This document shows positions 1-9,167 of a DNA stretch of 64,000 bases, one piece after another. The notes under the pieces are model-generated. The model saw only the letters and a program-made list of their open reading frames with translations. It was not told where the DNA came from and did not search any database. This stretch comes from Pedosphaera parvula Ellin514 (GTDB taxonomy: Bacteria > Verrucomicrobiota > Verrucomicrobiia > Limisphaerales > Pedosphaeraceae), in contig NZ_ABOX02000002.1 in assembly GCF_000172555.1 (NCBI RefSeq), positions 1 to 64,000 of the forward strand, given 5' to 3'. Numbering within the stretch: the first letter of the stretch is position 1; every line of letters begins with the position of its first letter. The position numbers were made by a program, and so were the translations under genes.

Positions 1-1170
1 AATGCCGCCGCCAAAGGTGTTACGGTCAAGCCTGTTCTTTATACCAGCTCATGCAGCGCCTGCAGCTTCAACAGCAGCGTGTCCGAATGGATTCCATGGA
101 TTGCCGATTACAACGGTCAAAGTTCCCAGTCCGGAAGCCCCTGGAGTACGTGCGGTAGTTGCGATGTCTGGAACAAATGGAACGCCTGGCAATACAGTAG
201 CAGCGGCTCAGTTTGCGGGATATCCGGCAGCGTGGATGTGGATGTATTCGACGGGGATTCTGCCTCCTTCGTCTCGACCATGGTGATTGACGGCAACGGC
301 AGCAGTTCCTTCGCTCCCGGACCGGCGGCCGTTTCCTGGGGACCCAATCGCATCGATGTAGTAGTCCGAGGCGGAAACGATGCCATCTATCACAAATATT
401 GGGATGGCTCGAATTGGCAGCCCAGTGGTGGTTTTGAACGACTCAACGGTGTCTCCAGCTACGGGCCGGGAATCGCCTCCTGGGGCGTTAACCGACTGGA
501 TGCTTTCTGCGCCGCAACGGATTCGAGTTTGCAACACAAATACTGGAACGGTGCAGGTTGGTTTCCCGATCCACATTGGGAAGACTTGGGCGGCGGTTTG
601 ACCTCGAGCCCGGCAGCCGTGTCGTGGGACACCAGTCGTATTGATGTGGTGGCCCGGGGCGGCCAAAATCATATCTACCACAAATACTTCAACAGCAGCA
701 CCGGCTGGCTGCCCAGCGGCAGTTTCGAAGATTTAGGCGGCACGGCGGTTGGACAACCGGGGATCTGCTCCTGGTCTCCTGGCCGGCTCGATGTTTTTTA
801 TCGGGGCACGGACAATGCCCTTTGGCATATGTACTACACCGGAGGAAACTGGAGCGCACCTCAGAGTTTAGGCGGCACATTAACGTCCGGCCCGGCGGCT
901 TGTTCATGGGGTTCCGGCAGAATTGACGTGGTTGTTCGCGGTGGCCAAAACCACATCTACCATAAATATTACATCACCGGACAAGGCTGGCTGCCTAGTG
1001 GCGGTTTTGAAGATTTGGGTGGCAATGCCACTTCCGATCCTGCCATCTCCACCTGGGGTTCAGGACGCCTTGATGTCTTCTGTCGAGGAACTGATAACTC
1101 TCTGCAACATACCTATTACAGCAGTGGAAACTGGGCTGGATGGCAGAGTTTGGGTGGAACCTTGCAATAA
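1..1170 (+). CDS. GH25-type muramidase fused to PLL-like beta-propeller (5' partial)
   Basis: The reading frame is open from base 1, so the N-terminus lies outside the window. The first ~88 codons look like the C-terminal part of a GH25 (Chalaropsis-type) lysozyme: a PVLYTS strand, WIADYN, then W-N-AWQYSSSG and GISGSVDVDVFDG, the usual closing strand of that barrel. From about codon 95 to the end there are six repeats of roughly 45-60 residues alternating RIDVVVRGG and RLDVFCRGT with IYHKY/LQHKY motifs, as in PLL-like lectin beta-propellers. The likely role is an exported enzyme cleaving peptidoglycan with a sugar-binding propeller for targeting. Export cannot be checked because the start is missing. 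The GH25 assignment rests on its last third only. Confidence 0.75.
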   Translation, partial: NAAAKGVTVKPVLYTSSCSACSFNSSVSEWIPWIADYNGQSSQSGSPWSTCGSCDVWNKWNAWQYSSSGSVCGISGSVDVDVFDGDSASFVSTMVIDGNGSSSFAPGPAAVSWGPNRIDVVVRGGNDAIYHKYWDGSNWQPSGGFERLNGVSSYGPGIASWGVNRLDAFCAATDSSLQHKYWNGAGWFPDPHWEDLGGGLTSSPAAVSWDTSRIDVVARGGQNHIYHKYFNSSTGWLPSGSFEDLGGTAVGQPGICSWSPGRLDVFYRGTDNALWHMYYTGGNWSAPQSLGGTLTSGPAACSWGSGRIDVVVRGGQNHIYHKYYITGQGWLPSGGFEDLGGNATSDPAISTWGSGRLDVFCRGTDNSLQHTYYSSGNWAGWQSLGGTLQ

Positions 1171-1412
1171 ATTCAGCGTTGATTCATCTGCGTCTTCGGA
1201 TGCAGCGCATTCCTGCGCAAACTTGGGATATATATACCTGAGTTTGCGCGGGTGCGTTTGAGCCAGGCAACTGGAACTGATGTCGCGCGATTGCTGGCGT
1301 GGGTTCCTTTGAGATGGAAACACGAAGCGAACTGGCCTGGCAGAAAAGGCAGGCGAAAGGGTGGCTGCATTCTATTTTCAATTCAAAGACCTTGAGGCCT
1401 GGAGATTAAATT

Positions 1413-1814
1413 ATGAGAGCCTGGGATTTTGGACCTTTTGATAATGACACTGCACTCGACTGGCTTTGGGGCCTGGAGGAGGCGTCGGATACATCTGTGA
1501 TTGCGGCAGCGTTTGAGCGGGTGACGGAGACTGGGGAGGAATATCTGGAGGCGGGCGAATGCTGTGAAGCGATCGCTGCAGCGGAGGTTGTGGCGGCGTT
1601 GAAGGGACATCCATTGGCCAAGCTTCCGGAAAGGGTGAAGGATTGGGTGGATGGGCATCAAGATTTAGAGGTGCAGGAATTGGTGCCGACGGCGTTGGCA
1701 GTGCGGCAGCGGATTCGGACGAAGTCGGAGCTCAAGGAGCTTTGGGATGAAGGGAAGGGTGCGCCGGAGTGGTATGAGTCGTTGGATGATTTGGTGAGGA
1801 GATTGGGCCGTTAA
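1413..1814 (+). CDS. DUF4259 domain protein
   Basis: A 133-aa cytoplasmic protein opening with MRAWDFGPFDNDTALDWLWGL. The G-PFDND-A-DW motif at residues 6-17 is the hallmark of DUF4259, a small family of unknown function. The length matches the family. There is no signal peptide or membrane segment. Genes on either side are far away (243 and 624 bp), so it is probably transcribed alone. Function unknown. Confidence 0.8.
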   Translation: MRAWDFGPFDNDTALDWLWGLEEASDTSVIAAAFERVTETGEEYLEAGECCEAIAAAEVVAALKGHPLAKLPERVKDWVDGHQDLEVQELVPTALAVRQRIRTKSELKELWDEGKGAPEWYESLDDLVRRLGR

Positions 1815-2438
1815 GGAGATGCAAGACATGGAGGAAAAGCGATAGGCGGCTTATCGGCATCGGCTTTATAACATTTCTCAAAATGAATGTCGGAAACGGA
1901 GCGAGCTATTGGCCGCCCTCATCGGTTTGGGGGCGTGGGAGTCACCCGAGGCGGCGCGGAGTCCGGGCGCATCTTCCCTCACCCCGCCCTCTCCCATGCG
2001 CAAAGGGAGAGGGTGACTACGTCTGGCAGCGCATGGTTGATTGGTCATTATGGCGCGGATTGCCATCACGGGTGGTTTTCTCATCAGAGCACAACCCTTT
2101 TTTGACATTCGTTTTGAAATACAGCCTAGGTGGCGATGCTGGCTCTTCGCGGGTGTTGCCAGGCTCGTGAGGAAGAGAGTGTGGATTCGGTGGGGCGAAA
2201 ACCTCCCTTTGCAGGCTGCGGGTTGGTCCTCCAATGTGAATAAGGTGCCATCCGGGAAATCGCATTTAGCGTCTGTGGTGGCTGAGGAACGGTGGGCAAA
2301 TTCAAGTGAAGAAAGAGGAGTGTGTGTGCCTTGGCGTGGGCGGTGCCGGTTTGGTAGGCAGCTATTAAGCCCAGCGGCCCTGGTATTAAAGAAGACCCCA
2401 AAATGGCTTGGGCTTTCAGGAAGAAAGGAGTTAACGAA
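1815..2438. other. Intergenic region, no supported gene
   Basis: 624 bases between the DUF4259 and SnoaL-like genes. Long open frames exist on both strands, but none has recognisable protein character. The minus-strand frame of about 347 codons running through the SnoaL-like gene is rich in Pro/Arg/His and looks like a GC-driven shadow. The only structure seen is the hairpin at 1987-2013. Confidence 0.5.
1987..2013. repeat. Palindromic intergenic hairpin
   Basis: A perfect 9-bp inverted repeat (CCCTCTCCC at 1987-1995, GGGAGAGGG at 2005-2013) with a 9-nt loop. GC-rich palindromes of this kind are often dispersed intergenic repeats (REP-like). No second copy was noticed in this window, so the repeat status is an inference. 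Confidence 0.4.
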
Positions 2439-2885
2439 ATGACGAATTCCACGGAAATCGGGCGGGCAGGGATTGAAACTGCGGAAGAGCAGCAGGTTCA
2501 TGCAGCACTGGACCAACATTGGATTGCGTCCGCCAAGGGCGACCTGGAAGCAGAGCACGATATTTATCGGGACGATGCCATCTGCGATTATCCTCAATCG
2601 GGTGAACGGATTCACGGGCGGCGCAATCTGCAGGCGCTTCGCAGTCATCATCCGGCAAAACCGGCCGGCTTTGCCGTGCTGGGGTTGCACGGGCGGGGCG
2701 ATCTCTGGGTCACCGAGTACATCATCACCTACACTGATGGTCCAATTTACACGGTTAGCATGATGATATTCCGGGAGGGCAAGGTGGCGCACGAAACGCA
2801 ATATTTTGGCGAGCCATTTGAAGCGCCTGCCTGGCGGGCTCAATGGGTGGAGCAGACGAGAAGTGAAAAACGACGGCGCAGATGA
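2439..2885 (+). CDS. SnoaL-like / NTF2-fold protein
   Basis: A 148-aa protein starting at the ATG at 2439, eight bases after a strong AAGGAG site at 2425-2430; the in-frame start 36 bases upstream has no such site. It reads as a SnoaL-like polyketide-cyclase/NTF2 fold: a helix with LDQHWIASAKGDLEAEHDIY, then DDAICDYPQSGERIHGRRNLQAL, then beta strands VTEYIITYTDGPIYTVSMM and a C-terminal HETQYFGEPFEAPAWRAQWV. Members range from isomerases and dehydratases to binding proteins, so the reaction cannot be assigned. No partner gene is evident. Confidence 0.75.
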   Translation: MTNSTEIGRAGIETAEEQQVHAALDQHWIASAKGDLEAEHDIYRDDAICDYPQSGERIHGRRNLQALRSHHPAKPAGFAVLGLHGRGDLWVTEYIITYTDGPIYTVSMMIFREGKVAHETQYFGEPFEAPAWRAQWVEQTRSEKRRRR

Positions 2886-3043
2886 TGATGATGAGTGGGC
2901 AGTCCAAATTTTTGGAGGCATCGCCGAGGTGGAAGTGCAAGCGGCCTCCAGATGAAGAACTGGAGCGTTACAGGGAAATTTTTGATGAGTTTTTAGGGGA
3001 AGGCCTTATTTGTGTTAAGCCCGTTTATATTGCGGCGGGTACG

Positions 3044-3598
3044 TTAGTTTTGATTGGCCAGCAACTCTTGCAATGCCTTTTCATAAACCAAAAAGGCTTT
3101 ATCGTCTTCACGGGTGTAGAGGACGAGGCGGACGAATTCTAATGTGTGCTGTTCTTTTTGGAGGTAGTCGCAAATGGTTTTGAGGGCGATGGGGGCGGCG
3201 AGTTTGATTGGATAGACAAACGCGCCGGTGGAGATTGAGGGGAAGGAGATGCTTTTTAGTTTGTGCTCGGTGGCTACTTCGAGGCTGCGGCGGTAGGCGC
3301 TGGCGAGGAGTTCAGGTTCGTGTTCATCGCCGCCGCGCCAGACAGGACCGACGGCATGGATAACGTGTTTGGCTTTGAGATTTCCACCGGTGGTGATGAC
3401 TGCGTCGCCGATGGGACAACCGCCGATGCGCCGGCATTCTTCGTAGATTTGCGGGCCGCCGCGGGTGTGGATGACGCCATCGGTTCCGGAGCCCTTGTTG
3501 AGTTTCCAATGGGCGGCGGTGACGACGGCATCGGTTTCCTGGTCGGCGATGTCGCCAGTGATGAGTTCGAAGAGGGTTTTGTGGATGGTGATTTGCAT
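3044..3598 (-). CDS. Macro domain protein (ADP-ribose/OAADPR hydrolase family)
   Basis: 184 aa, a single macro domain of normal length. The order of motifs fits MacroD/YmdB proteins that bind or hydrolyse ADP-ribose derivatives: LITGDI near the start, GTDGVIHTRGG, GDAVITTGGNLKAKHVIHAVGPVW, then ISFPSISTGAFVYPI. The motif that is usually NAAN reads TAAH here, so both Asn positions are changed while the following Gly-rich DGVIH loop is intact. The family is known to remove O-acetyl-ADP-ribose or mono-ADP-ribose; the substitution could lower catalysis or shift its role to binding. It is a single gene with no clear operon partner. Confidence 0.85.
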   Translation of the reverse strand: MQITIHKTLFELITGDIADQETDAVVTAAHWKLNKGSGTDGVIHTRGGPQIYEECRRIGGCPIGDAVITTGGNLKAKHVIHAVGPVWRGGDEHEPELLASAYRRSLEVATEHKLKSISFPSISTGAFVYPIKLAAPIALKTICDYLQKEQHTLEFVRLVLYTREDDKAFLVYEKALQELLANQN

Positions 3599-3962
3599 GG
3601 CGGTTAAAGGTGGAACACCGGTGAGTGGGGTTGGTTGCGGCGGGAAGTTAGAGTCTCGTTAGTTCGACACGAAGGAACGGTGTGGAATGAATGGGGTTGG
3701 AATCGTGACCGCGTCCGCGGATGAACTCGATGGGCTGAGTAGGATCACCGACGGGGTTTGAATTCGGGCGAAGCCTCATTCCACCGATTTAAACGATTGC
3801 TGGCGCGTGATACGTGATCCGTGGTCGCGTACGCGGACCAAGCGCCTGGAAGGGATCGGGATCGTGGACGATGTCAGGGCTCGACAGAGTCTCGCCCCAC
3901 CTTAGATGGCGGCTCGCGCGGGAGATTACATCCTGGAGAGAGATTGACGGTGGATTGCGGTT
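3599..3962. other. Intergenic region, no supported gene
   Basis: 364 bases between the macro-domain gene and the end of the oxidoreductase gene. Short open frames here have no family-like features. I see no RNA gene or clear repeat. Confidence 0.4.
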
Positions 3963-5204
3963 CTAAATTTTGTATTGGGCGATTTTTAGGAGTTCGCCGT
4001 CTTTGAGGGCGGATTGGTGGGCGATGATGCCGGGGACGGTGAGGTTGAGGGCCATGACGATGTCGACGAGGGGCTTGCGGTCTTGCAGGATGGCGGTGAC
4101 GAATTCGTTCATGAGGTAGCCGTGGGAACCGCCGTGGCTCCCAGGGGAGACGCCGGGTGGGAGTGGTGGACGCTTGAGGTCAGGAAGTGTTTTTTCGAGG
4201 CCTTCGTATTTTCCGTAGTAGGAGCCTTTTTGTCCACGGACACGGCCCATTTCTCCGCCGGAGCCGGGGGTATCCCAACTCACAGCCATGCGAGAGGTGC
4301 CGCCTTCGCTGGTGCGGAAGAGGGCGACTTCGGTGCCGAAGGAATTTTTGTAACGGTTGTTCGACGGCATCAAATGTTTGACGAGGCTGGGTGTGCCGAC
4401 GCAGGAGACTTCGGTGAAACTGCCGCCAGTGATGCAATTGTAGTAGGCGTTGGAGTGGGTGGGATACCATTGCGGGGGCAGGCCGACGCGCCATTCATTG
4501 TAGGAGGCGATGGGTTCTTCCATGTAGTGATAATATTCGCCTTCGGAGTAGAGGAGTTTGCCCAAGGCGCCGGCATTGTAGAGTTGGCGCATGGCGTAGA
4601 GGTCTTCGTGAAAGCAGGAGGTTTCGAACATCATGTATTTGCGGCCGCTGTCCTTGACGGCATGGAAGAGTTGATCAGCTTCCTCCAATGAACCAAATGC
4701 TGCGGGTACTGCGCTGGCGACGTGTTTGCCGTGCTTGAGGACTTCGACGCAGTGTTTGACGTGACTGGGTGCGTCGGTCGCGACGAAGACGGCTTCGATT
4801 TTATCGTCTTTGACGAGTTCTTCGAGTGAGGGATAAGTTTTTGCGCAGCGGCAGGCCTTGGCGAGGTTGGTGCAGCGGTCGGGGAGAAGGTCGCTGACGG
4901 CAACGATTTCAACATTGGGATGATTCTGGAAACCGAAGGCTGCACCGAATTGGCAGACGCCGTAGCCGACAATGCCGACGCGAATTTTGCGATCAGAGAT
5001 GGGCTGCCAGCCTTTGGAGGCGGTGGGATCGTCGGCGGTTTTTTCGAATCCTTGGATGGGCTTTTGTTGGGCGTGGACGGTTTGTTGGAGGCCGAATGCG
5101 GCAGCGCTGGCGAGGGCGCTGGTGCGCCAGAGGAAGTCGCGGCGTGAAACAGAGTTGGAGTTGTTGGGGTGGGCGTCGGTCGATGGAGAAGATGAAGGAT
5201 TCAT
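3963..5204 (-). CDS. TAT-exported Gfo/Idh/MocA family oxidoreductase
   Basis: 413 aa from the ATG at 5202-5204; the open frame extends 49 codons further upstream but that part is His/Pro-rich and precedes a clear export signal. Residues ~18-42 form a twin-arginine signal (SRRDFLWRTSALASAAAFG). A Rossmann NAD(P)-binding start follows (VRVGIVGYG-type, IRVGIVGYGVCQFGAAF), then the VAVSDLLPDRC strand and EAVFVATDAPSHVKHCVEVLKHGKHV, with the C-terminal catalytic/substrate domain after it. In Planctomycetota/Verrucomicrobiota such exported dehydrogenase-like proteins are abundant and thought to act on sugars or polyols in the periplasm. The substrate is unknown. It stands alone on this strand. Confidence 0.85.
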   Translation of the reverse strand: MNPSSSPSTDAHPNNSNSVSRRDFLWRTSALASAAAFGLQQTVHAQQKPIQGFEKTADDPTASKGWQPISDRKIRVGIVGYGVCQFGAAFGFQNHPNVEIVAVSDLLPDRCTNLAKACRCAKTYPSLEELVKDDKIEAVFVATDAPSHVKHCVEVLKHGKHVASAVPAAFGSLEEADQLFHAVKDSGRKYMMFETSCFHEDLYAMRQLYNAGALGKLLYSEGEYYHYMEEPIASYNEWRVGLPPQWYPTHSNAYYNCITGGSFTEVSCVGTPSLVKHLMPSNNRYKNSFGTEVALFRTSEGGTSRMAVSWDTPGSGGEMGRVRGQKGSYYGKYEGLEKTLPDLKRPPLPPGVSPGSHGGSHGYLMNEFVTAILQDRKPLVDIVMALNLTVPGIIAHQSALKDGELLKIAQYKI

Positions 5205-5482
5205 AGACGGGATGCGGTAGTGATTGAAGGGATGATGGCAGAATGGATGGATTTTTTCAATTGCGATTGAGTGGTGGGTGAAAGTTCGGAGGTTTGGGAG
5301 GCGCAGTTGCGCGATTGCCGTCGAGGGTTGTTGGTGGGACGGATGGGACAATGAGCGCGGCAGAAAAACGCTTAATTCAAGTTAAAGAACTCAAGGGTGC
5401 TGAGGTAAAATATGGGTCACGATTTTGCAGCCGGAAGCGTGACGAGGTTCTGGGCTCGACTGGCGGAAGTTTGAGAATGGGA

Positions 5483-5521
5483 GGATGGGGCAAAGTGGTT
5501 TTACCCCATCCAGCGGTCGGA
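5483..5521 (-). terminator. Possible terminator hairpin after the secreted-protein gene
   Basis: Inverted repeat GGATGGGG (5483-5490) and CCCCATCC (5514-5521), a perfect 8-bp stem around a 23-nt loop, 20 bases past the stop of the minus-strand gene at 5542. The loop is long and no U-run follows, so it may be an mRNA-end hairpin rather than a classical terminator. Confidence 0.3.
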
Positions 5522-5541
5522 AATATTTTTTGATATCTGAT

Positions 5542-6351
5542 CTATTGGCAGGTGCGGCAGATGATGTGCTCGACGTAGGTGCTGCCGTAGTGGTGGGAAT
5601 GGACGATCCAGCCGTAGATGCGCTGATCGCCGTTCCAGATGGAACCGTACATGGCTTTTACGGAGCCGTTGACTGTGCCGCTGGTGTCGTAGGAATTGAT
5701 CGTGATGGTGGAGACATCGCTGGGATAAAAGACTTCATTGGTCATAAGCATGCAACGGACAATGCCGCCGCCGGTTTTGTTGATCCAGCTCCAGCTCAGG
5801 TTGGTGTAGTTGGTTCCGTAAGGCGCTCCTGGGGTTCCGTAATTGGAGTAGGAATAATATTGGCCCGTGCTGGGTCCGATATAGTTCATGGCGGCAGGAA
5901 TGGGTTGCGGGTTGATGAAGTAGGATTTGGTGGTTCCGCTGGGAAGAATGATATCAGGGGCGGAACGGCCATTGAACAATCCGCCGGAACCGCCTCGAGC
6001 GTTGGGGTCGATGGTGGGGCGGCTGGTCATGTCGGCGATCCAAACATGGCCGGACTGGCCGTCGACTCCGCCGACGCCCCAGCAGTAGTAATAGGTACGG
6101 CCAGCGACGGTGAGGGCTTCCATGCCCTGGAACCTGAGGGATGAATTGTTGCAGGTGGAGTTGGGTTTGTTGTTGATGACAAGACCAAGTTGGTTGCCGG
6201 CACCGTCGTAGATGGGGACGGAACTTTTATTGAGGGAGATACATTGGAGGTTGTGGGTGGCGCCGTCGAAGTTGTAATCGTCCGAGGGCGCTGCGGCGTG
6301 GAGCAGGGATGCGGTTGCGAGGGAGAGCAGAGTGGTGAGGAGTAATTTCAT
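5542..6351 (-). CDS. Secreted protein of unknown function
   Basis: 269 aa with a clear Sec signal (MKLLLTTLLSLATASLLHAAA, cleavage near residue 20). The mature part is rich in Gly, Ser, Tyr and Asn, with likely beta structure and seven cysteines, including a C-terminal HIICRTCQ. No catalytic motif was recognised. It resembles small exported beta proteins of Verrucomicrobiota, which are mostly unstudied. No operon partner; the neighbours are on other strands or distant. Confidence 0.7.
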   Translation of the reverse strand: MKLLLTTLLSLATASLLHAAAPSDDYNFDGATHNLQCISLNKSSVPIYDGAGNQLGLVINNKPNSTCNNSSLRFQGMEALTVAGRTYYYCWGVGGVDGQSGHVWIADMTSRPTIDPNARGGSGGLFNGRSAPDIILPSGTTKSYFINPQPIPAAMNYIGPSTGQYYSYSNYGTPGAPYGTNYTNLSWSWINKTGGGIVRCMLMTNEVFYPSDVSTITINSYDTSGTVNGSVKAMYGSIWNGDQRIYGWIVHSHHYGSTYVEHIICRTCQ

Positions 6352-6565
6352 AGATGGGTCCTACTGATGGATTGGTCAATGATGGGTCAGTTGGTTGTGA
6401 AAGGATGAGTCCGGGGGCGTGGGGCGTCAAGCGGTGAAATGGAGTTGGAGTGATTCAGTGGAGGGAGTAACCAAGAGGGAATGCGTTTTTGAGTTGGATG
6501 GTAAAGTTTCAGCTAAAAGTTAGTTTTTCGGGAGCATCAATATGCATCCTCACGTCTGATGAGGT

Positions 6566-7099
6566 ATGAGAGCTTTATTAATTTTATTGGGATTGGTGCT
6601 GATGGTGGCCTTTGAGGAGGCTTGTCTCGGAGCACGGTTCGAGTACGGGACGAATGTGACTTCGCAGCCGGAGTGGCCGGCGGAATTGAATAAGCTGGTG
6701 AATCATCCGGCGCGGTATGCTGGATATTCGATGTTGGGGCATAGTGAGTTTTCTTATCGAGGGGAGGTGAAGATTCTGAATGAGTTGCTGGCGATTTACG
6801 GGGGTGTGCCTTTGCCGGAGTTGATTGTTTATTTAACCCCGGAGTTTGAGACGGATCATCCATTGCAGTTGCAGGTGTTGAATCGCGCCAAGCAGGTGCG
6901 GGCGTATGTGACGGTGTCGATTGGGTCGATGGCAAAGCTGGAGGAGTTGAAGATTCCGAAGTCCGTCAGCGTGGAGGCGATACCGCCGGCGGGAGTGCGG
7001 GTGAAGCCGAATGGGGAGGTGGATGATGCGGAGCAGAAGCGCGTGATGGGGGAAATTGAAGCGTTTGTGAAGCAGCGAAGGAGGGCGGAAAAGGGGTGA
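6566..7099 (+). CDS. Small exported protein of unknown function
   Basis: 177 aa. Residues 1-22 (MRALLILLGLVLMVAFEEACLG) form a hydrophobic Sec-type signal, possibly a lipoprotein signal because a Cys sits at residue 20, though the LxxC context is poor. The mature region starts RFEYGTNVTSQPEWP and ends in a charged helix (EQKRVMGEIEAFVKQRRRAEKG). No known domain recognised. Probably monocistronic. Confidence 0.65.
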   Translation: MRALLILLGLVLMVAFEEACLGARFEYGTNVTSQPEWPAELNKLVNHPARYAGYSMLGHSEFSYRGEVKILNELLAIYGGVPLPELIVYLTPEFETDHPLQLQVLNRAKQVRAYVTVSIGSMAKLEELKIPKSVSVEAIPPAGVRVKPNGEVDDAEQKRVMGEIEAFVKQRRRAEKG

Positions 7100-7531
7100 G
7101 ATAATGCAAAGAATTTGCGGAATTTTTCGCGTCTTGGCGTTAGTGGCTGATGGTCAAAGGAAGATATTTGAGGGGATGGACAGCGTATGTCCATCGCCCG
7201 GGTGCAGAATGCGACCATGAATAACGGAGAGTATGCAGTTTCACGTATTCAGTCTTTGAAGGGAGTCGGTTGTGTGCGTTGCGTTGCTGATGGGAGCGGA
7301 TTGGATTTATCCGTTAGCGATTACAGGCTGGATGACCTTGAGCTAACACGAGCTATCTCGAGCTAACACGAGTTAACGGCAGTTAACGGCACTTCTTTTT
7401 ATTTTTTAGGTCGAATGAAACGTAGGAGTGAGACGCGGGATGACGATCAATTTTTTTTACGATTGCGAGCCAAGAGGTGTCTGCGAGCAGCCGAAGCAAA
7501 AGGGAGAAAAATGGACAGATCTGCAAACTAT
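7100..7531. other. Intergenic region with short tandem repeats
   Basis: 432 bases between convergent genes. At 7340-7391 a short motif of the form GAGCTAACACGAG is repeated imperfectly and then decays into GTTAACGGCA copies. Nothing else gene-like was seen. Confidence 0.4.
7340..7391. repeat. Imperfect tandem repeat, GAGCTAACACGAG units
   Basis: Two copies of GAGCTAACACGAG (starting 7340 and 7360), linked by CTATCTC, run directly into two copies of GTTAACGGCA. It may be slippage-prone DNA or a protein-binding array; no function can be read. Confidence 0.5.
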
Positions 7532-8538
7532 TTATTTTTTGACGTAACCGTGATGGCGGAACCATTGGACGGCGTCGGCGAGGGCCTGGCGGGGAGGAGT
7601 TTGAGGGAGACCGAGTTCGCGGATGGCTTTGGCGGGGTTGAAGAACATTTTGTATTGGGCCATGCGAACGCCAGCGAGGGGGGCCTTGGGTGGCTTGCGG
7701 GTGAATCGGGATTTGGTTTCGTCGATGTGGGCGGCAAAGAGGGCGAGGGCGTAAGGGACTTGGAACCTGGGAGCGGGAATGCCGGTAATTTCCTGAAGAA
7801 CGGAGAAGGCTTGTTTCATGGTCCAGTTGCCTTCGGCGTTGCCAAGGATGTAGCGTTCGCCAATGCGGCCTTTTTGGGCGGCGAGAATGTGCCCAACAAC
7901 GACGTCGTGGACGTGAACCCAGTGAGCCCGGTATCAAGGTAGGCAGGCATCTGGCGATTAAGGAAATCGACGATGACGCGTCCGGTGGGCGTGGGCTTGA
8001 CGTCGCGCGGGCCGATGGGTGCGCTGGGGTTGACGATGACAACAGGTGCGCCTTGGGCGGCGAGTTCATGGGCAACGACTTCGGCACGCCATTTGGAGAG
8101 CTTGTAATGGTTGCTCATCTGGGCTTCGGAAACGGGAGTCGATTCGTCGGTGGGGACGACGGTGCCATTGATTTCCCTGGGCAAGCCGATGCAGCCAACA
8201 GTGCTGGTATAAACTATGCGGGAGCAGCCGGCTTCAGCAGCCGTTTGGATGATGTTTCGAGTGCCCTCGACGTTGGCGGCATACATGAGGGCATAGTCTT
8301 GAAGCCAGAGATGGTAGCTGGCGGCGACATGAAAACACCAATCGCAGCCGCGCATGGCGGTGGAGTAGGTGGAAGGATCAGAGACATCGCCGGGGACGCG
8401 TTCGAAATCAACGCCTTGGAGGCCGCGGAGGTCGGCATTGGGACGCAGCAATGCCTTGACACGATGGCCGTGAGCGACCAATTCGTGGACAAGGTTGGCG
8501 CCAATAAAACCAGAGGCGCCGGTGACAAAACAATTCAT
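7532..8538 (-). pseudogene. hpnA: HpnA-like NAD-dependent sugar epimerase, frameshifted
   Basis: A hopanoid-associated sugar epimerase-type SDR of about 335 aa, broken by one frameshift. The first frame (8538 down to about 7930) has the N-terminal NAD site TGASGFIGANLVHEL, the GDVSDPSTY strand, AASYHLW, YTSTVG, then HYKLSKWRAE (Tyr-x3-Lys) and NPSAPIGPRDVKPTPTGR, a signature of this family. Near 7927-7931 the frame moves by one base: GLTGFTSTTS should read GLNWVHVHDVVVGH, which continues in the next frame to RFQVPYALALFAAHIDET and the true end at 7532. One missing A in the GGCTCA-CTGG stretch explains the shift. It could be a sequencing error or a recent mutation, since the rest is undamaged. 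In hopanoid makers HpnA lies near squalene-hopene genes; none are seen here. Confidence 0.8.
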
Positions 8539-8709
8539 ATTGAGCGTCTAATTACCAAAGGACGTGCAGAAAAGCCTTTGGCGGAGGGGATTAAACGCAG
8601 TTCGGAGAGAAGAGGGAACAAAAATATGGTCGCCGAAGCGATTTGGCATGAAAAAAGCGGAGTAAAACTTGACTTAGAGATTGCAGTTGAGAACAATCCA
8701 AAGCGTCGT

Positions 8710-9126
8710 ATGCCCGAAAAAAATCTGGTCAAAAAGAAAATGACACGCGAGGAGGAGAAGGAACTCGATGTGAAGATCAGTTTCATGGAGGGCGTGGTGA
8801 GGCGGGATCCCGGGTACGTGGAGGCACTGCAGATTTTGGGGGATGATTACACGCGCCGTGGGAAGTTTGTGGCTGGCTTGAGGGTGGATGAACAATTGGC
8901 GCAACTTCGCCCAAGCGATGCCTTGATCCATTATAATCTGGCCTGCAGCTATACGTTGACGGGAAATTATAACCAGGCAGTGGCGGCGTTGGAACGCGCA
9001 TTGAACCTGGGTTATCGGGACTTTAAATGGCTTTCACAGGACCCGGACTTAAGCGAATTGCGGCAACATCCGCTTTACAAAAACATTCGTGCGACGGTCC
9101 GGAAGCTGAAGGGGCAACAAAAGTAA
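8710..9126 (+). CDS. TPR-repeat protein
   Basis: 138 aa from the ATG at 8710; an in-frame ATG at 8626 is the alternative. The frame is open further upstream, but that part overlaps the epimerase gene on the other strand and is not protein-like. Two to three tetratricopeptide helices are visible: YVEALQILGDDYTRRGKFVAGL, ALIHYNLACSYTLTGNYNQAVAALERALNLGY, and a C-terminal D-F-LSQDPDLSELRQHPLYKNIR cap typical of Planctomycetota/Verrucomicrobiota TPR proteins. It probably mediates protein-protein contacts. A possible promoter (TTGACT, 17 bp, AACAAT) lies just upstream of 8710. It is co-directional with mtnA, 41 bp away. Confidence 0.75.
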   Translation: MPEKNLVKKKMTREEEKELDVKISFMEGVVRRDPGYVEALQILGDDYTRRGKFVAGLRVDEQLAQLRPSDALIHYNLACSYTLTGNYNQAVAALERALNLGYRDFKWLSQDPDLSELRQHPLYKNIRATVRKLKGQQK

Positions 9127-9167
9127 TCACCGTTGAGTTATCGGGAAGGCGCAATTAATTTCATCTC

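Noticed and set aside
1878-2921. A 347-codon open frame on the minus strand across 1878-2921
   Set aside because: It overlaps the SnoaL-like gene fully at one end and has Pro/Arg/His-rich, non-domain content. It is a GC-driven shadow frame.
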